A DNA stretch of 64,000 nucleotides. Source: Allochromatium palmeri. Lineage in GTDB: Bacteria; Pseudomonadota; Gammaproteobacteria; Chromatiales; Chromatiaceae. This document shows, piece by piece, positions 1-9,399 of the stretch. Position numbers and translations under genes: made by a program. The notes beneath the pieces were generated by a model that was not told the DNA's origin, made no database searches, and saw only the letters and a program-made list of their open reading frames with translations. Where the stretch lies: assembly GCF_009720725.1 (NCBI RefSeq), contig NZ_WNKT01000004.1, positions 85,602 through 149,601 on the forward strand, written 5' to 3'. How positions within the stretch are numbered: position 1 is the stretch's first letter; each line of letters begins with the position of its first letter.

Positions 1-1542
1 AAGCCCGGACGGCGCATGATCGTGGTCGATCCGCGCCGCACGCCCATGGTCGATCAGGCCGACATCCACCTCCAGATCCGTCCCGGCACCGATGGCGCGC
101 TGGCGCTCGGCTTCCATCATCTGATCTTTGCCAATGGCTGGCAGGATCAGGCGTTCCTCGATCAATGGTGTTCGGGTGTCGAGGCGTTCAGGGACTATGT
201 GGCCGAGTTCACGCCCGAGCGGGTGGCCTCCATCTGCGGCATCGCCGAGTCCGACCTGCGCGCGGCGGTCGAACTCTTTGCCACCACGCTGCCGGCCCAG
301 ATCACGCTCTCGCCGACCTCGACCGTTCAGCACAGCAACGGCTTCCAGAACCACCGCGCGCTCATCCTGCTCTCGGCCGTGACCGGCAATCTGGACCGCG
401 AGGGCGGCAACCGTTTCTTCAACGACAAGGTGCTGCCCAAGCCGATCGAGCTGTTCGACTATTGTCGCAACAGCCTGCCGCCGCGCATCGGCGATGAGGT
501 CTATCCGGTCTGGACCAAGTATTGGCCGGCGGGGCAGAGCATGCTGCTGCCCGACTGCATCCTCGATGGCCGCCCGCAGCAGGTGCGTTCCTTGCTAGCC
601 ATGGGCATCAACACCGCCATGTGGCCCAACTCCAAACGCATGGAACAGGCGCTCGGGTCGCTCGATTTCTTCGCCGCCACCGATTTTTTCCATAATCCGG
701 CCACGCTCCAGGCCGACATCGTGCTGCCAGCGGCGACCAGTCTGGAACGCCCGGCGCTGATCGCCTATCCGGGCTGCGCCTATCAGGGCGAGCTACGCTA
801 TCGGCGTCCGGTGGTCGCGCCGCGCGGCGAGGCGCGTCCGGATGGGGAGATGTTCCTGGAACTCGGCGTGCGGCTGGGCATGGGCGAGCAGTTCTGGAAC
901 GGCGATCTGGAAGCGAGCTGGGCCGAGGCTGCTGAGGGCATCCCGGAGGAGATCCGCGAGGAGGTCTACACCAATCCCGACGGCGTCACCGTCTATGCCG
1001 AGGCGATCGAGGATCTGGTCGAGCATGGTTTTCTCGACGCTGACCGGCTCTATCGGCTGCGCGGCTTTCCGACCGCGAGCGGCAAGGTCGAGTTCGACGC
1101 CGCTGAATTGCGCGCGGCTGGACACGAGGGTCTGCCGATCTATCGCGAACCGGCGGAGAGTCCGCTCTCGACGCCTGAGATCGCCCGCGACTATCCGCTG
1201 GTCCTGACCAGTGGGGCACGCACCAAGTTCGACACCCATTCACAGCATCAGTACATCCAGCGCATGCGCCGGGCGATTCCCAACCCCTTGGTCGAGATCC
1301 ATCCCCGCGACGCCGAGCCGCGCGGCATTCAGGACGGCGCGCCGGTCCAGGTCAGCTCGCCGCGCGGAGCGGTGCGTTTCGTCGCGCGCGTCACCGAGCG
1401 CATCAAGCCGGGCGTGGTCCACTGCACCCACGGCTGGAACAGCGCCAACGTCAATGAGCTGACCGATGATCGGCATCTCGATCCGATCAGCGGCTTTCCG
1501 CCGTTCAAGTCGAGCCTGTGCGAGGTCGCGTCCATAACCTAG
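1..1542 (+). CDS. Molybdopterin-dependent oxidoreductase, C-terminal part (5' end outside window)
   Basis: This is the C-terminal portion of a DMSO-reductase-family catalytic subunit, which carries a bis-molybdopterin guanine dinucleotide cofactor and usually passes electrons to iron-sulfur partners. The reading frame is open from base 1, so the N-terminal iron-sulfur and first cofactor-binding segments lie outside the window. Visible family features are the VVDPRRT segment near the start, the QADIVLPAATSLER segment that closes the catalytic domain, and a C-terminal molybdopterin-dinucleotide-binding beta domain (PLVLTSGARTKFDTHSQHQY through HCTHGWNSANVNELTD). The substrate cannot be read from this fragment; formate, thiosulfate or polysulfide enzymes of this superfamily are all possible. 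The next gene lies 28 bases downstream on the same strand and may be co-transcribed. Confidence 0.85.
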   Translation, partial: KPGRRMIVVDPRRTPMVDQADIHLQIRPGTDGALALGFHHLIFANGWQDQAFLDQWCSGVEAFRDYVAEFTPERVASICGIAESDLRAAVELFATTLPAQITLSPTSTVQHSNGFQNHRALILLSAVTGNLDREGGNRFFNDKVLPKPIELFDYCRNSLPPRIGDEVYPVWTKYWPAGQSMLLPDCILDGRPQQVRSLLAMGINTAMWPNSKRMEQALGSLDFFAATDFFHNPATLQADIVLPAATSLERPALIAYPGCAYQGELRYRRPVVAPRGEARPDGEMFLELGVRLGMGEQFWNGDLEASWAEAAEGIPEEIREEVYTNPDGVTVYAEAIEDLVEHGFLDADRLYRLRGFPTASGKVEFDAAELRAAGHEGLPIYREPAESPLSTPEIARDYPLVLTSGARTKFDTHSQHQYIQRMRRAIPNPLVEIHPRDAEPRGIQDGAPVQVSSPRGAVRFVARVTERIKPGVVHCTHGWNSANVNELTDDRHLDPISGFPPFKSSLCEVASIT

Positions 1543-1570
1543 AGCGTCGTAGACGATTGGTCCAAATCCC

Positions 1571-2401
1571 ATGTTCATCGGAGTCCTGCCTGAACGCGCG
1601 CCGCTCTTCCAACCCACGCCGCGATCCGAGGTCGCGGTCAACGATGCCGCCGCCTGGCGGCTGAATCCCGCCCATCGGCATGTCTATGACAAGCTCGGCG
1701 TGGCGCTCGACGCCGGTCTGCGCGCCGCGCCCTGCGGGGTCGATCCGCGCGCCTTGGGTCTGGCGCCGGACGATTGGGTATTCGTCAAGCCGATCGTCAA
1801 TCTGGCCGGCATGGCGCTCCAGGCGCGCGCGGTGCGTGCCGAGGCCGTCCCCAACGAACCTGGGTTGTTCTGGTGCGAGCGGCTGGAGGGCGAACACAGC
1901 AGCACCGACTGTCTGGTGCGCGAGGGCCAGGTGGTCTGGCTGGCCCATACCCGCGCCTCGGAACGCAAGGATCGCGCGCGTCCGATTTACTGGGAGGTGG
2001 GCGTCGAACGACCCGAACTCGACGTGCGCGTCCGCGACTGGGTCGAGCGTCATTTGTCGGGGTATACCGGACTCTGCAATCTGGAGCTGATCGGCGGACA
2101 GCCGATCGAGGCCCATCTGCGCGGCTCCAATGGCTTTCTCGAACTCTATGGACCGGACTTCGTGCCGGCCTGGGTGGCGCTCATGGACGGCGAGCCGTTC
2201 GAGGCACCGCCGCCGGTGCCAGGCGGGCTGGTGATCTCGCTCTTCGGCACCGAGCCGCTTACCGACGACCAGGCGGCGGCGCTCTCGGCGGCCGGCGCGC
2301 TCGTCCGACCCGATGCGCAGACCCCAGACCGCCACGCCGTGATCCTCTGTCCCGACAAAGCACGCGGCTTGGAATGGATCGACCGCTGGCTCACCTCCTG
2401 A
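1571..2401 (+). CDS. Hypothetical protein with ATP-grasp-like segment
   Basis: I do not recognise a named family for this 276-residue protein. Residues about 155-195 (GLCNLELIGGQPIEAHLRGS followed by NGFLELYG) resemble the end of an ATP-grasp fold, where a Glu and an Asn or His near a Gly-Gly turn bind Mg-ATP. The middle of the protein (WVFVKPIVNLAGMALQARAV) would fit the lysine-bearing strand of the same fold. This is a weak pattern match, not a demonstrated domain. There is no signal peptide or membrane segment. It follows the molybdoenzyme gene by 28 bases on the same strand, so the two may form one transcript, but no functional link is known to me. Confidence 0.6.
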   Translation: MFIGVLPERAPLFQPTPRSEVAVNDAAAWRLNPAHRHVYDKLGVALDAGLRAAPCGVDPRALGLAPDDWVFVKPIVNLAGMALQARAVRAEAVPNEPGLFWCERLEGEHSSTDCLVREGQVVWLAHTRASERKDRARPIYWEVGVERPELDVRVRDWVERHLSGYTGLCNLELIGGQPIEAHLRGSNGFLELYGPDFVPAWVALMDGEPFEAPPPVPGGLVISLFGTEPLTDDQAAALSAAGALVRPDAQTPDRHAVILCPDKARGLEWIDRWLTS

Positions 2402-2591
2402 AGCCGTCGATCGACACCTTGACCACCGTCTGTCGTGGCGCCAGCCCGGCTTCCAGCCAGCGCTTGGTCTGTCGGCAGGTGCAACGAATTATCCTGGTGC
2501 GAGACTTGCCTGATATTTTGATCGGGTTCCGCGCCGGTCGCGGCCAACGCTCCGGCCCGGCTAGGCCAGCTCTGCTAAGGATCTGATTGCT

Positions 2592-5351
2592 ATGGTTAAC
2601 TCGACCGCTCCTTCGCTCGCCCCCGAACCCGCCAGGGTGGATTCGCTGATGTCGCACATGCCCCAGGTTAGGGCATACAGCACCAATTTGGACGCCCTGT
2701 CCGAGCGCTGGAACTTGCTGACGCTACTCGGGCAGATGAGCAACATCGGCATGGACATGACCGAGACGCGCGAGGGTTTCCAGAATCTCACCAAGGAGCT
2801 ACTCCACCATCTGGGGACGGAAAACCTCAAGAAGACGGTCGCGGAAATGCAGGCCAAGGCTCAGGTGGCGGTGGACATCGTGATCCGTAACCTGTTCGAG
2901 CGCACAGCCGACATCGGCTTTCTGGCAACGGACGACGATTTCCGCGATTTCATTGCCGCGCTCGGCACCACCGAAGACAGCGGTGCAGGTGACGACGATG
3001 GCCGCGAAGCGCGTGTCGACGGTTTTGGGCCAAGCGCCGGCACCTATCAGATGGAGGCCATCAAGAGCCGCTTTCGCGAGTATGTCGCCAAGTACTCGGT
3101 CTACGACAATATCGTACTACTGAGTCCGACCGGGCAGGTGCTCGCCCAGCTCGACGACGAGAATCCGGTCAGCCAGTCGCGCGATCCGCTGATCCGCGAG
3201 GCGATCGAGACCAGCCGCGACTACGTTGAGGTCTACCGGGCGTCGGATCTGGACCCGCGGCGGGAGCGCAGCCTGATCTATGCCTATCGCATCACCGAGA
3301 ACAATTCGCCCAAGTCCAGAGTGCTCGGCGTGCTCTGCCTGATGTTCCGCTTCGAGGACGAGATGGCCGGCGTCTTCCAGCATCTGATCGCCGCCGACGG
3401 CGGGGAGGTGTTGATGCTGCTCGATCGTGACGGGCGGGTCATTGCCAGCAGCGACGAGCACCACATCCAGGTCGGTGCCCGCATGCGTCCGGAACCCGGT
3501 CTGGCCTACCGGGTCGCCCGCTTCGCCGGGCGCGAATATCTCGCCACCACCTGCGCCACCAAGGGGTATCAGGGTTATGCCGGACCCGGCTGGCTCGGTC
3601 ATGTGATGGTTCCGCTGAGCTATGCCTTCGAGAAGAACCCGGAAGAAAGCGCCGATCAGATCGCCGGTCATATCCTGGACGCGGTCATGCGCCGCTCGAC
3701 CCTGTTCTCGGATGCGCTGCGCAACATTCCGCGCCAGGCCGACAAGATCCAGAAAGAACTCGACGTCACTGTCTGGAACGGCAATGTCCGCATCGCCAAC
3801 ACCAAGTCGGGCGAGAACAGTTTCTCGAAGACCCTGCTCGGCGAGATCAGCAAGACGGGCGCGCGCACCAAGGAGGTGTTCGAGGAGTCGATCGGCAACC
3901 TGAATCAGACCGTAGTGTCCTCCATCCTCGCCGACGTGCAGTTTCGCGCCTCGCTCGCTATCGACATCATGGACCGCAATCTCTACGAGCGTGCCAACGA
4001 CTGCCGCTGGTGGGCGCTCACCTCCTATTTCCGCAAGACCCTGGCCGGCGACCGGATCACCGACGAGCCGCGCGGGACTCTGGAGGCCATCCTGGCCTAT
4101 ATCAACAATCTTTACACGGTCTACACCAATCTGTTTCTCTACGACCGGCTCGGCACCATCGTCGCGGTATCCAATCCGGATTTCAGCCAGGCTATCGGCA
4201 GCAAGCTCGGCGAATCCTGGGTGATGGAGACCTTGGCCATCCGCGACTCCCAGATCTACAGCGTCTCGCCCTTTGCGCGAACCTGGCTCTATGGCGACCG
4301 CCACACCTACATCTACGGCGCCTCGGTGACTGCGCTCGACAATCCCCAACAGGTGGTCGGCGGCATCGGCATCGTCTTCGACTCCGAACCTCAGTTCGCC
4401 GCCATGCTGCGCGACGCCCTGCCGAAGAGCGAGCGCGGCGAGATTCTCGATGGCTGCTTTGCCGTGTTCGCCGATTCGAATCGCCAGGTAATCGCCTCGA
4501 CGCGCGGGCAGATGCTACCCGGCACCAGTCTGGAGCTGGACCCGGAATTCTTCGCCCTCCAGCCCGGCGCCGGCGTATCCAACATCGTCGAGTACCAGGG
4601 CGCCTATTTCGTGGTCGGCGCGCGTGCCTCAAGAGGCTATCGCGAATACAAGGGGCCGGAAGACCATTATCGCAACGATGTGATCGCGCTCGTCTTCATG
4701 CAGATCGGTTCGGTCGCCGCTGTCGGTGGCGAGCGCCCGAGCGGACGGCACGATGGTCACCAGACTCAGCCGGAGCGCCAGCGCTATCCGCAGCCTTCGG
4801 GCAATGAGGTCACCACCGACATCTCGACCTTCCTGATCGGCGGGCGGCTGTTCGGTGTCGAATCCTGCAATGTCATCTGCTCCATCAACGACCAGCAGAT
4901 CACGCCGCTGGTGTGCTCGAATCCAGGCTTCATCGGCGTCTTCTCCTACGTTGGTCAGACTGTCGGAGTCATCTCGCTGTACGAGCTTCTGGGTCTGAAT
5001 GACCGGCCTTATAACCCAGACAGCGACGGCATTCTGCTCGTCAAGGTCAAGCCGCGCGCCGGTGTCCAGGAAGACGAAGGCATTCTCGGGATCGTGATCG
5101 ACCGCATCATGGACAGCCCTGAGATCCCCAACCGCAGCATCGCCTGCTATGGCTCCGAGCTCGCCGGCAAATCCGTGTTGACCAAGGCCGTGGTGCGTCC
5201 CGACCTGGGCAACGAACGCTCCGCGATGCTCTCCATCCTGGATGTCGAAGGCCTTGAGGAACATGTACTCAAGGCCCGCGCCACTGGCTCGGATCATGGT
5301 CACGCCGATCGTGTCCCAGTTCTTGAGCGGGATGTGAAAAAGGGACACTGA
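2592..5351 (+). CDS. Tandem double-Cache sensor protein with C-terminal CheW domain
   Basis: The 919-residue product contains two copies of a sensory module followed by a CheW-like coupling domain. Module A (about residues 85-350) and module B (about 435-715) each open with a similar helix (VDIVIRNLFERTADI versus IDIMDRNLYERANDC) and close with a similar GYxxYxGP strand, so they look like an internal duplication of a double-Cache (tandem PAS-like) sensor. Residues about 745-910 resemble CheW (LIGGRLFGVESCNV, VGVISLYELLG, GIVIDRIMD), which docks receptors to CheA kinase. No methyl-accepting hairpin, HAMP or hydrophobic membrane segment is visible, so the protein is probably cytoplasmic. An AAGGAT sequence just upstream supports the ATG start. 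I infer that it feeds a ligand or redox signal into a chemotaxis array. Confidence 0.8.
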   Translation: MVNSTAPSLAPEPARVDSLMSHMPQVRAYSTNLDALSERWNLLTLLGQMSNIGMDMTETREGFQNLTKELLHHLGTENLKKTVAEMQAKAQVAVDIVIRNLFERTADIGFLATDDDFRDFIAALGTTEDSGAGDDDGREARVDGFGPSAGTYQMEAIKSRFREYVAKYSVYDNIVLLSPTGQVLAQLDDENPVSQSRDPLIREAIETSRDYVEVYRASDLDPRRERSLIYAYRITENNSPKSRVLGVLCLMFRFEDEMAGVFQHLIAADGGEVLMLLDRDGRVIASSDEHHIQVGARMRPEPGLAYRVARFAGREYLATTCATKGYQGYAGPGWLGHVMVPLSYAFEKNPEESADQIAGHILDAVMRRSTLFSDALRNIPRQADKIQKELDVTVWNGNVRIANTKSGENSFSKTLLGEISKTGARTKEVFEESIGNLNQTVVSSILADVQFRASLAIDIMDRNLYERANDCRWWALTSYFRKTLAGDRITDEPRGTLEAILAYINNLYTVYTNLFLYDRLGTIVAVSNPDFSQAIGSKLGESWVMETLAIRDSQIYSVSPFARTWLYGDRHTYIYGASVTALDNPQQVVGGIGIVFDSEPQFAAMLRDALPKSERGEILDGCFAVFADSNRQVIASTRGQMLPGTSLELDPEFFALQPGAGVSNIVEYQGAYFVVGARASRGYREYKGPEDHYRNDVIALVFMQIGSVAAVGGERPSGRHDGHQTQPERQRYPQPSGNEVTTDISTFLIGGRLFGVESCNVICSINDQQITPLVCSNPGFIGVFSYVGQTVGVISLYELLGLNDRPYNPDSDGILLVKVKPRAGVQEDEGILGIVIDRIMDSPEIPNRSIACYGSELAGKSVLTKAVVRPDLGNERSAMLSILDVEGLEEHVLKARATGSDHGHADRVPVLERDVKKGH

Positions 5352-5423
5352 GACAACCGCGTCTATTTCATGAAGACCAACAGGCGCTGCTTTTTGTCTT
5401 CGCGTCCAGGATGTCGTGGCGGT

Positions 5424-6059
5424 TCAAACGGTCTGCTGGAGTCGGCTGATTCGCTCACCGAACGACTCGGTTCGATAGCGGTCAACACGCAGACTATCCG
5501 ACCAGTAACCCATCGGCAGCCCGGCCTTGCGCTTGAGATGTTCAAGGAAGTCGTGCGGATTGGGCAGTTGCTCCCAGACCGAAGGCAGAAAAGTGCCACG
5601 ATGGCGGCGGTCGCTCAGAATGAGTCCGTCGACGCCCGGCCGGATCTGAGCGAGCAGATCGGCTTCGGAGTCGAACGCCAGCGGTTCGGCGGGTGTCAGG
5701 ACCGAGAGTTTGAGCGTCAGCTCGGGATACTCGGCGGCACGCAGCGGCGGAAAGCGCGGATCTTCGAAGGCGGCGGCGAAGGCGTTCCGGGCCACATCCA
5801 CGACCAGCGGGCGGAAGGCCTCCAGCACGCCGATGCAGCCGCGTAGATTCTCGCCATGCTCCAGCGTGACGAAGGTGGCGCGGATAGCGCGCAGCGGCTC
5901 GGGATAGTCGTGCGGGTCCAGATCCAGCGGTCGCTGATGCGCCAGTCCGTGCGTGATCGAGCGTGCGGCGATGTCGAGCAGGGCCGTGCGCTCTGTTGCG
6001 TCGTAGACGGGCCGTTCGGTCGCCGTCTCAGTCGTGTCAATGGAATGCATAGGCACCAT
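5424..6059 (-). CDS. amrA: AmmeMemoRadiSam system protein A (AMMECR1 domain)
   Basis: The 211-residue protein is an AMMECR1-domain protein; typical family segments are RAIRATFVTLEHGENLRGCI, DPRFPPL and LLAQIRPGVDGLILSD, which form the conserved core. In bacteria this family travels with a MEMO-like protein and a radical SAM enzyme, the AmmeMemoRadiSam group. The biochemical role of protein A is not settled, so I assign only the family. The start overlaps the end of the MEMO-like gene upstream by about 20 bases, so the two are probably translationally coupled. An alternative ATG three codons in, at 6050, would also overlap. The gene is convergent with the Cache-CheW gene. Confidence 0.88.
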   Translation of the reverse strand: MVPMHSIDTTETATERPVYDATERTALLDIAARSITHGLAHQRPLDLDPHDYPEPLRAIRATFVTLEHGENLRGCIGVLEAFRPLVVDVARNAFAAAFEDPRFPPLRAAEYPELTLKLSVLTPAEPLAFDSEADLLAQIRPGVDGLILSDRRHRGTFLPSVWEQLPNPHDFLEHLKRKAGLPMGYWSDSLRVDRYRTESFGERISRLQQTV

Positions 6060-6840
6060 AACCCACCACCTGATCGCGTGATCCAGCCGTATCGCCTGAG
6101 TTGCGCAGATCCAGGGTCTCGGCCCTGAGTCCGCGTCGTCGTGCCAGAGTCAGCAGACCGTTCAATGGGGCGCGGCCACAGGCTTGATCATAGCCGATCG
6201 ACTCGGGACGTAGCGCCTCGATGGCCTCGGAGGTCGCGGCGTCGATGCGCTGCGCGGTGCGGTAATCCAGATAGTGCGTCAGGTCCGAGCTGACGACAAT
6301 CAGCGTCTCGGGGCCGCCCCAGAGCAGATCCAGCACCTCGGCCACCGACTCGGGCGTGGCCTCGCCGACCACCAGCGGAACCAGCGTAAAGTCGTCGAGC
6401 ACCTGTTGCAGGAAGGGCAACTGGACCTCCAGGCTGTGCTCCTGGGCGTGCGCGGCGTCGAGCCGTTGGACCTGCGGCAGCGTCAGGGCGCGCTCGACAG
6501 CCGCCTGATCAATGGGGATTGGTCCAAGCGGCGTAGCGAAAACATCAGCACTGCTCGCCGCCAGTCCCACAAAGGGCAGACGGTGCGATGGACCCAGCAG
6601 CACCACGCGCTGGATTTGACCGCGCACCGCAGCCAGTGTGGCATAGGCGGTGGCGGCGATGGGGCCAGAGTAAATATAACCGGCATGGGGTACGATCAGC
6701 GCCTTGGGCGGTATCGTGCCGGGCTGGAAGGATGTCGACGGATGCGGCTCGGCGAGCAGGGCATCGAGCATCCGGCGTAGCTCGGCGGGATCGCCCGGAT
6801 AGAAGCGATCGGCCACGGCAGGCTGTCGAATCGTTGGCAT
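6037..6840 (-). CDS. amrB: AmmeMemoRadiSam system protein B (MEMO family)
   Basis: The 267-residue protein is a MEMO1-family member, related in fold to extradiol dioxygenases. Characteristic segments include RFYPGDPAELRRML near the N-terminus, IVPHAGYIYSG with its metal-site histidine, LLGPSHR, the EHSLEVQLPFLQ motif and VVSSDLTHYLDY. The length matches the family (about 260-290 residues). Its stop codon lies inside the start region of the AMMECR1 gene, showing a two-gene operon. The third usual member, a radical SAM activase-like enzyme, is not next to it: the upstream neighbour is a small membrane protein and the window holds no CxxxCxxC radical SAM gene. Confidence 0.9.
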   Translation of the reverse strand: MPTIRQPAVADRFYPGDPAELRRMLDALLAEPHPSTSFQPGTIPPKALIVPHAGYIYSGPIAATAYATLAAVRGQIQRVVLLGPSHRLPFVGLAASSADVFATPLGPIPIDQAAVERALTLPQVQRLDAAHAQEHSLEVQLPFLQQVLDDFTLVPLVVGEATPESVAEVLDLLWGGPETLIVVSSDLTHYLDYRTAQRIDAATSEAIEALRPESIGYDQACGRAPLNGLLTLARRRGLRAETLDLRNSGDTAGSRDQVVGYGAYAFH

Positions 6841-6950
6841 GGGTACACCTCCTCACGCAAAGTGACTTGGAGTCGGATCGTCAGTCCCTACATGCCAAAG
6901 TATAAACCGGCGTCGGCGACGTCGAGCGTCCGCTGACACCGGATGCAGGC

Positions 6951-7268
6951 TTATTGATCGAGCTGTTCGACCAGCTTGGTGCAGCCGGCGGCATCCTCGA
7001 CCCAGTCGATCTCGGTTTGCAGCGGCACCGACTCACCCTCGGCGCGGATGTGGGCGATGCTGGTGGCGACCAGCGCATTCAGTTCGGCCTCGTCCATCAC
7101 ACCCTGTCGGCGCGCGGTCTCGACGGCGAGACAGACGCCGGCCTGAGTGCCGACCACCATTCCACTCGCCGCGCCTATGTTCCAGCCGAAGGCGAGCGTC
7201 ATGACGCCGCCGACGCAGGCACCGACTAAAAGGAGAATGATGGCTACAATGGTCATTCGCATATACAT
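6951..7268 (-). CDS. Small membrane-anchored hypothetical protein
   Basis: I do not recognise this protein of about 105 residues. From the chosen start (MYMRMTIV) it opens with a hydrophobic, glycine-rich helix of about 30 residues (AIILLLVGACVGGVMTLAFG) that could be a membrane anchor or uncleaved signal, followed by an acidic soluble tail with two cysteines outside the helix or fewer. A longer frame runs back to 7358, but that extension is polar and would overlap the start of the divergent transglycosylase gene, so I prefer the start at 7268 (or 7256). It lies divergent from slt with only a few dozen bases between the two starts, so the promoters must overlap coding DNA. Confidence 0.5.
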   Translation of the reverse strand: MYMRMTIVAIILLLVGACVGGVMTLAFGWNIGAASGMVVGTQAGVCLAVETARRQGVMDEAELNALVATSIAHIRAEGESVPLQTEIDWVEDAAGCTKLVEQLDQ

Positions 7269-7291
7269 GGCTCCAAACTGTGACAAATCCG

Positions 7292-9313
7292 ATGAGTCTG
7301 TCGTTGTCGAGGCGGTCGCGGTGTGCGGCCTGTTTGCCGGCCATGCTAACCCTTGCATGGCTCGCCGTCTCCTGTTTCATCGCCTTGGAGGTACGCGCCG
7401 ACACGCGCGAGGGCTTCCTCGCCGCTGAGTCGGCACTCGAACGCGGCGATCTGGCGACCTTTCAGACGCTGGCCAATGAGTTGCGTGCTGATCCGCTCTA
7501 TCCCTATCTGCTGTTTGCGGAGCTGACGCGCGATCTGGATCAGGCGCCGGACGCACGCATCGAGTCCTTTCTCGCCGACTATCCCGACACCCCTCTGGCC
7601 GAGCGGCTGCGTCTGGCCTATCTGCGCCGACTGGCCGATGCCGGGCGCTGGGCAGACTATGCGCGCCTCTATCAACCCGACGACTCGGTCGAGCGGCGTT
7701 GTCTCTTTCTGCGCGCCTTGATCGAGACCGGACGCGCCGAGGAAGCGCTTCCTGAGGTCGAGCCGATCTGGCTGTCGAGCCAGTCGCGGCCCGATGCCTG
7801 TGACTCGGTGTTCGCGCACTGGAGCGCTGCGGGACATCTGACGACCGAACGGGTCTGGGCGCGTATCCGGCTGGCGCTGGAGGCCGGACGTCCAGGTCTG
7901 GCCCGTTATCTCGGTCAGCGGCTACCCGAGTCCGAGCGGCCCTGGCTCGCGCTCTGGCTGTCGATCGATCGCGAGCCTGAGCGCATTCTGGACGCCAGTC
8001 GGTTCCAGGAGACCCACCCCATGCGCGCCGCCATCCTGGCACACGGCATCGTGACGCTGGCACGGAGCGATCTCGAACGCGCGGCACTGGCGTTGCGGCG
8101 TCTGGAGCCGGAGCTGGCGAACGATCCGGCGGCACGCGAGCAGGCGCAGGTCGCCGTCGGTCGTGCCCTGACTGAGTCGGGCGATCGGCTGGGTCTGCTC
8201 TATTGGGACGCCGTCGAGCCGAACGCCGACAATCTGCCCGAGCAGGAGCGCCGTCTGCGCGCGGCCATCAGGCTCCGCGCCTGGGACTGGCTGGCCAAAT
8301 GGATCGAGCGCCTGCCCGATGGCGAGATCAAGCGCGAGCGCTGGCTCTATTGGCTTGGTGTGGCCCAGGAGTTTCTCGGACACTCCGAGACCGCGCGCGC
8401 AACGCTCACCGAGGCGGCCCGCGAACGCAGCTTCTGGGGCTTCATGGCCGCCGACCGTCTGGACCAACCCTACAACCTGGACCACCGTCCGGTGCCGGTG
8501 GCGCCCGAACGACTCCAGACGCTGGCCCAGGATCCGGCCTATCGGCGCATCCTCGCGCTCGATCAACTCGGTCGTGAGGTCGATGTGCGGCGCGAGTGGC
8601 GCACGCTCGCCGGTCGACTCGATAGCGACGGTCTCATGGTCGCCGCCCGGCTCGCCCATGAACGTGGCTGGCACGATCAGGCCATCGTCATGCTCGCCCG
8701 CTCGGGGTATTGGGACGACCTGGAGATCCGCTTTCCGCTCGCCTATCGCGATCTGGCCGCCGAACAGGCGTGGCAGATCGGCATTGAACCCGATTGGATT
8801 CAGGCCGTGATGCGTCAGGAGAGCGTCTTCGCCCGCACCATCGCCTCGCCGGCGGGTGCTGTCGGTCTGATGCAGCTCATGCCGGCGACCGCCGTCGAGG
8901 TCGCCGCTGAGCTGGGACTGGCGAAACCCTCGCGCTGGGATCTGCTCGATCCTGAACGCAATATCACGCTCGGCAGCGCCTATCTGACCCGGATGCGCGA
9001 TCGTTTCGGCCATGCAGCCCTGGCCACGGCCGCGTATAACGCCGGCCCGGCGCGCGTCAGCCGTTGGCTGCCGGAGACCTGCATGGAGGCCGATCTCTGG
9101 ATCGCAAGCATCCCCTTCGCCGAGACGCGCGGCTATGTCGAGCGCGTTCTGACCTACCGCATCCTCTATGCCGAGCGTCTGGGTCTGGAGCCGCGACGTC
9201 TGCGCGAACTCCTGCCGCCGGTGCCGGGGCGCGATTTCCGGGAGACGACACCACGCCAATCCGAACCCGGCGGCGAGGCTCAGCCGCGTTCTGATGAGGC
9301 AGGAACCGAGTGA
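7292..9313 (+). CDS. slt: Soluble lytic murein transglycosylase
   Basis: This 673-residue periplasmic enzyme cleaves the MurNAc-GlcNAc bond of peptidoglycan with formation of 1,6-anhydro ends. A basic N-terminus and hydrophobic stretch (about residues 12-30, ending before ADTREG) look like a signal peptide. The long middle region is helical and arginine- and leucine-rich, like the superhelical ring of Slt70. The catalytic goose-type lysozyme domain is C-terminal: the general-acid Glu lies in MRQESVFA at about residue 510, followed by GAVGLMQLMPATA, and AYNAGPARVSRWL. I chose the ATG at 7292; a GTG at 7280 in the same frame is an alternative that adds four residues to the signal peptide. The next gene may start at or just after its stop. 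Confidence 0.93.
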   Translation: MSLSLSRRSRCAACLPAMLTLAWLAVSCFIALEVRADTREGFLAAESALERGDLATFQTLANELRADPLYPYLLFAELTRDLDQAPDARIESFLADYPDTPLAERLRLAYLRRLADAGRWADYARLYQPDDSVERRCLFLRALIETGRAEEALPEVEPIWLSSQSRPDACDSVFAHWSAAGHLTTERVWARIRLALEAGRPGLARYLGQRLPESERPWLALWLSIDREPERILDASRFQETHPMRAAILAHGIVTLARSDLERAALALRRLEPELANDPAAREQAQVAVGRALTESGDRLGLLYWDAVEPNADNLPEQERRLRAAIRLRAWDWLAKWIERLPDGEIKRERWLYWLGVAQEFLGHSETARATLTEAARERSFWGFMAADRLDQPYNLDHRPVPVAPERLQTLAQDPAYRRILALDQLGREVDVRREWRTLAGRLDSDGLMVAARLAHERGWHDQAIVMLARSGYWDDLEIRFPLAYRDLAAEQAWQIGIEPDWIQAVMRQESVFARTIASPAGAVGLMQLMPATAVEVAAELGLAKPSRWDLLDPERNITLGSAYLTRMRDRFGHAALATAAYNAGPARVSRWLPETCMEADLWIASIPFAETRGYVERVLTYRILYAERLGLEPRRLRELLPPVPGRDFRETTPRQSEPGGEAQPRSDEAGTE

Positions 9314-9399
9314 CCGGCTCTGTTACACTGGCGCGCTTGTGGGAATCTCCTCCAGCCTCCATCACCGGTTCGGCGTCCGTGTTGTGCGCCCAGCGTTTC

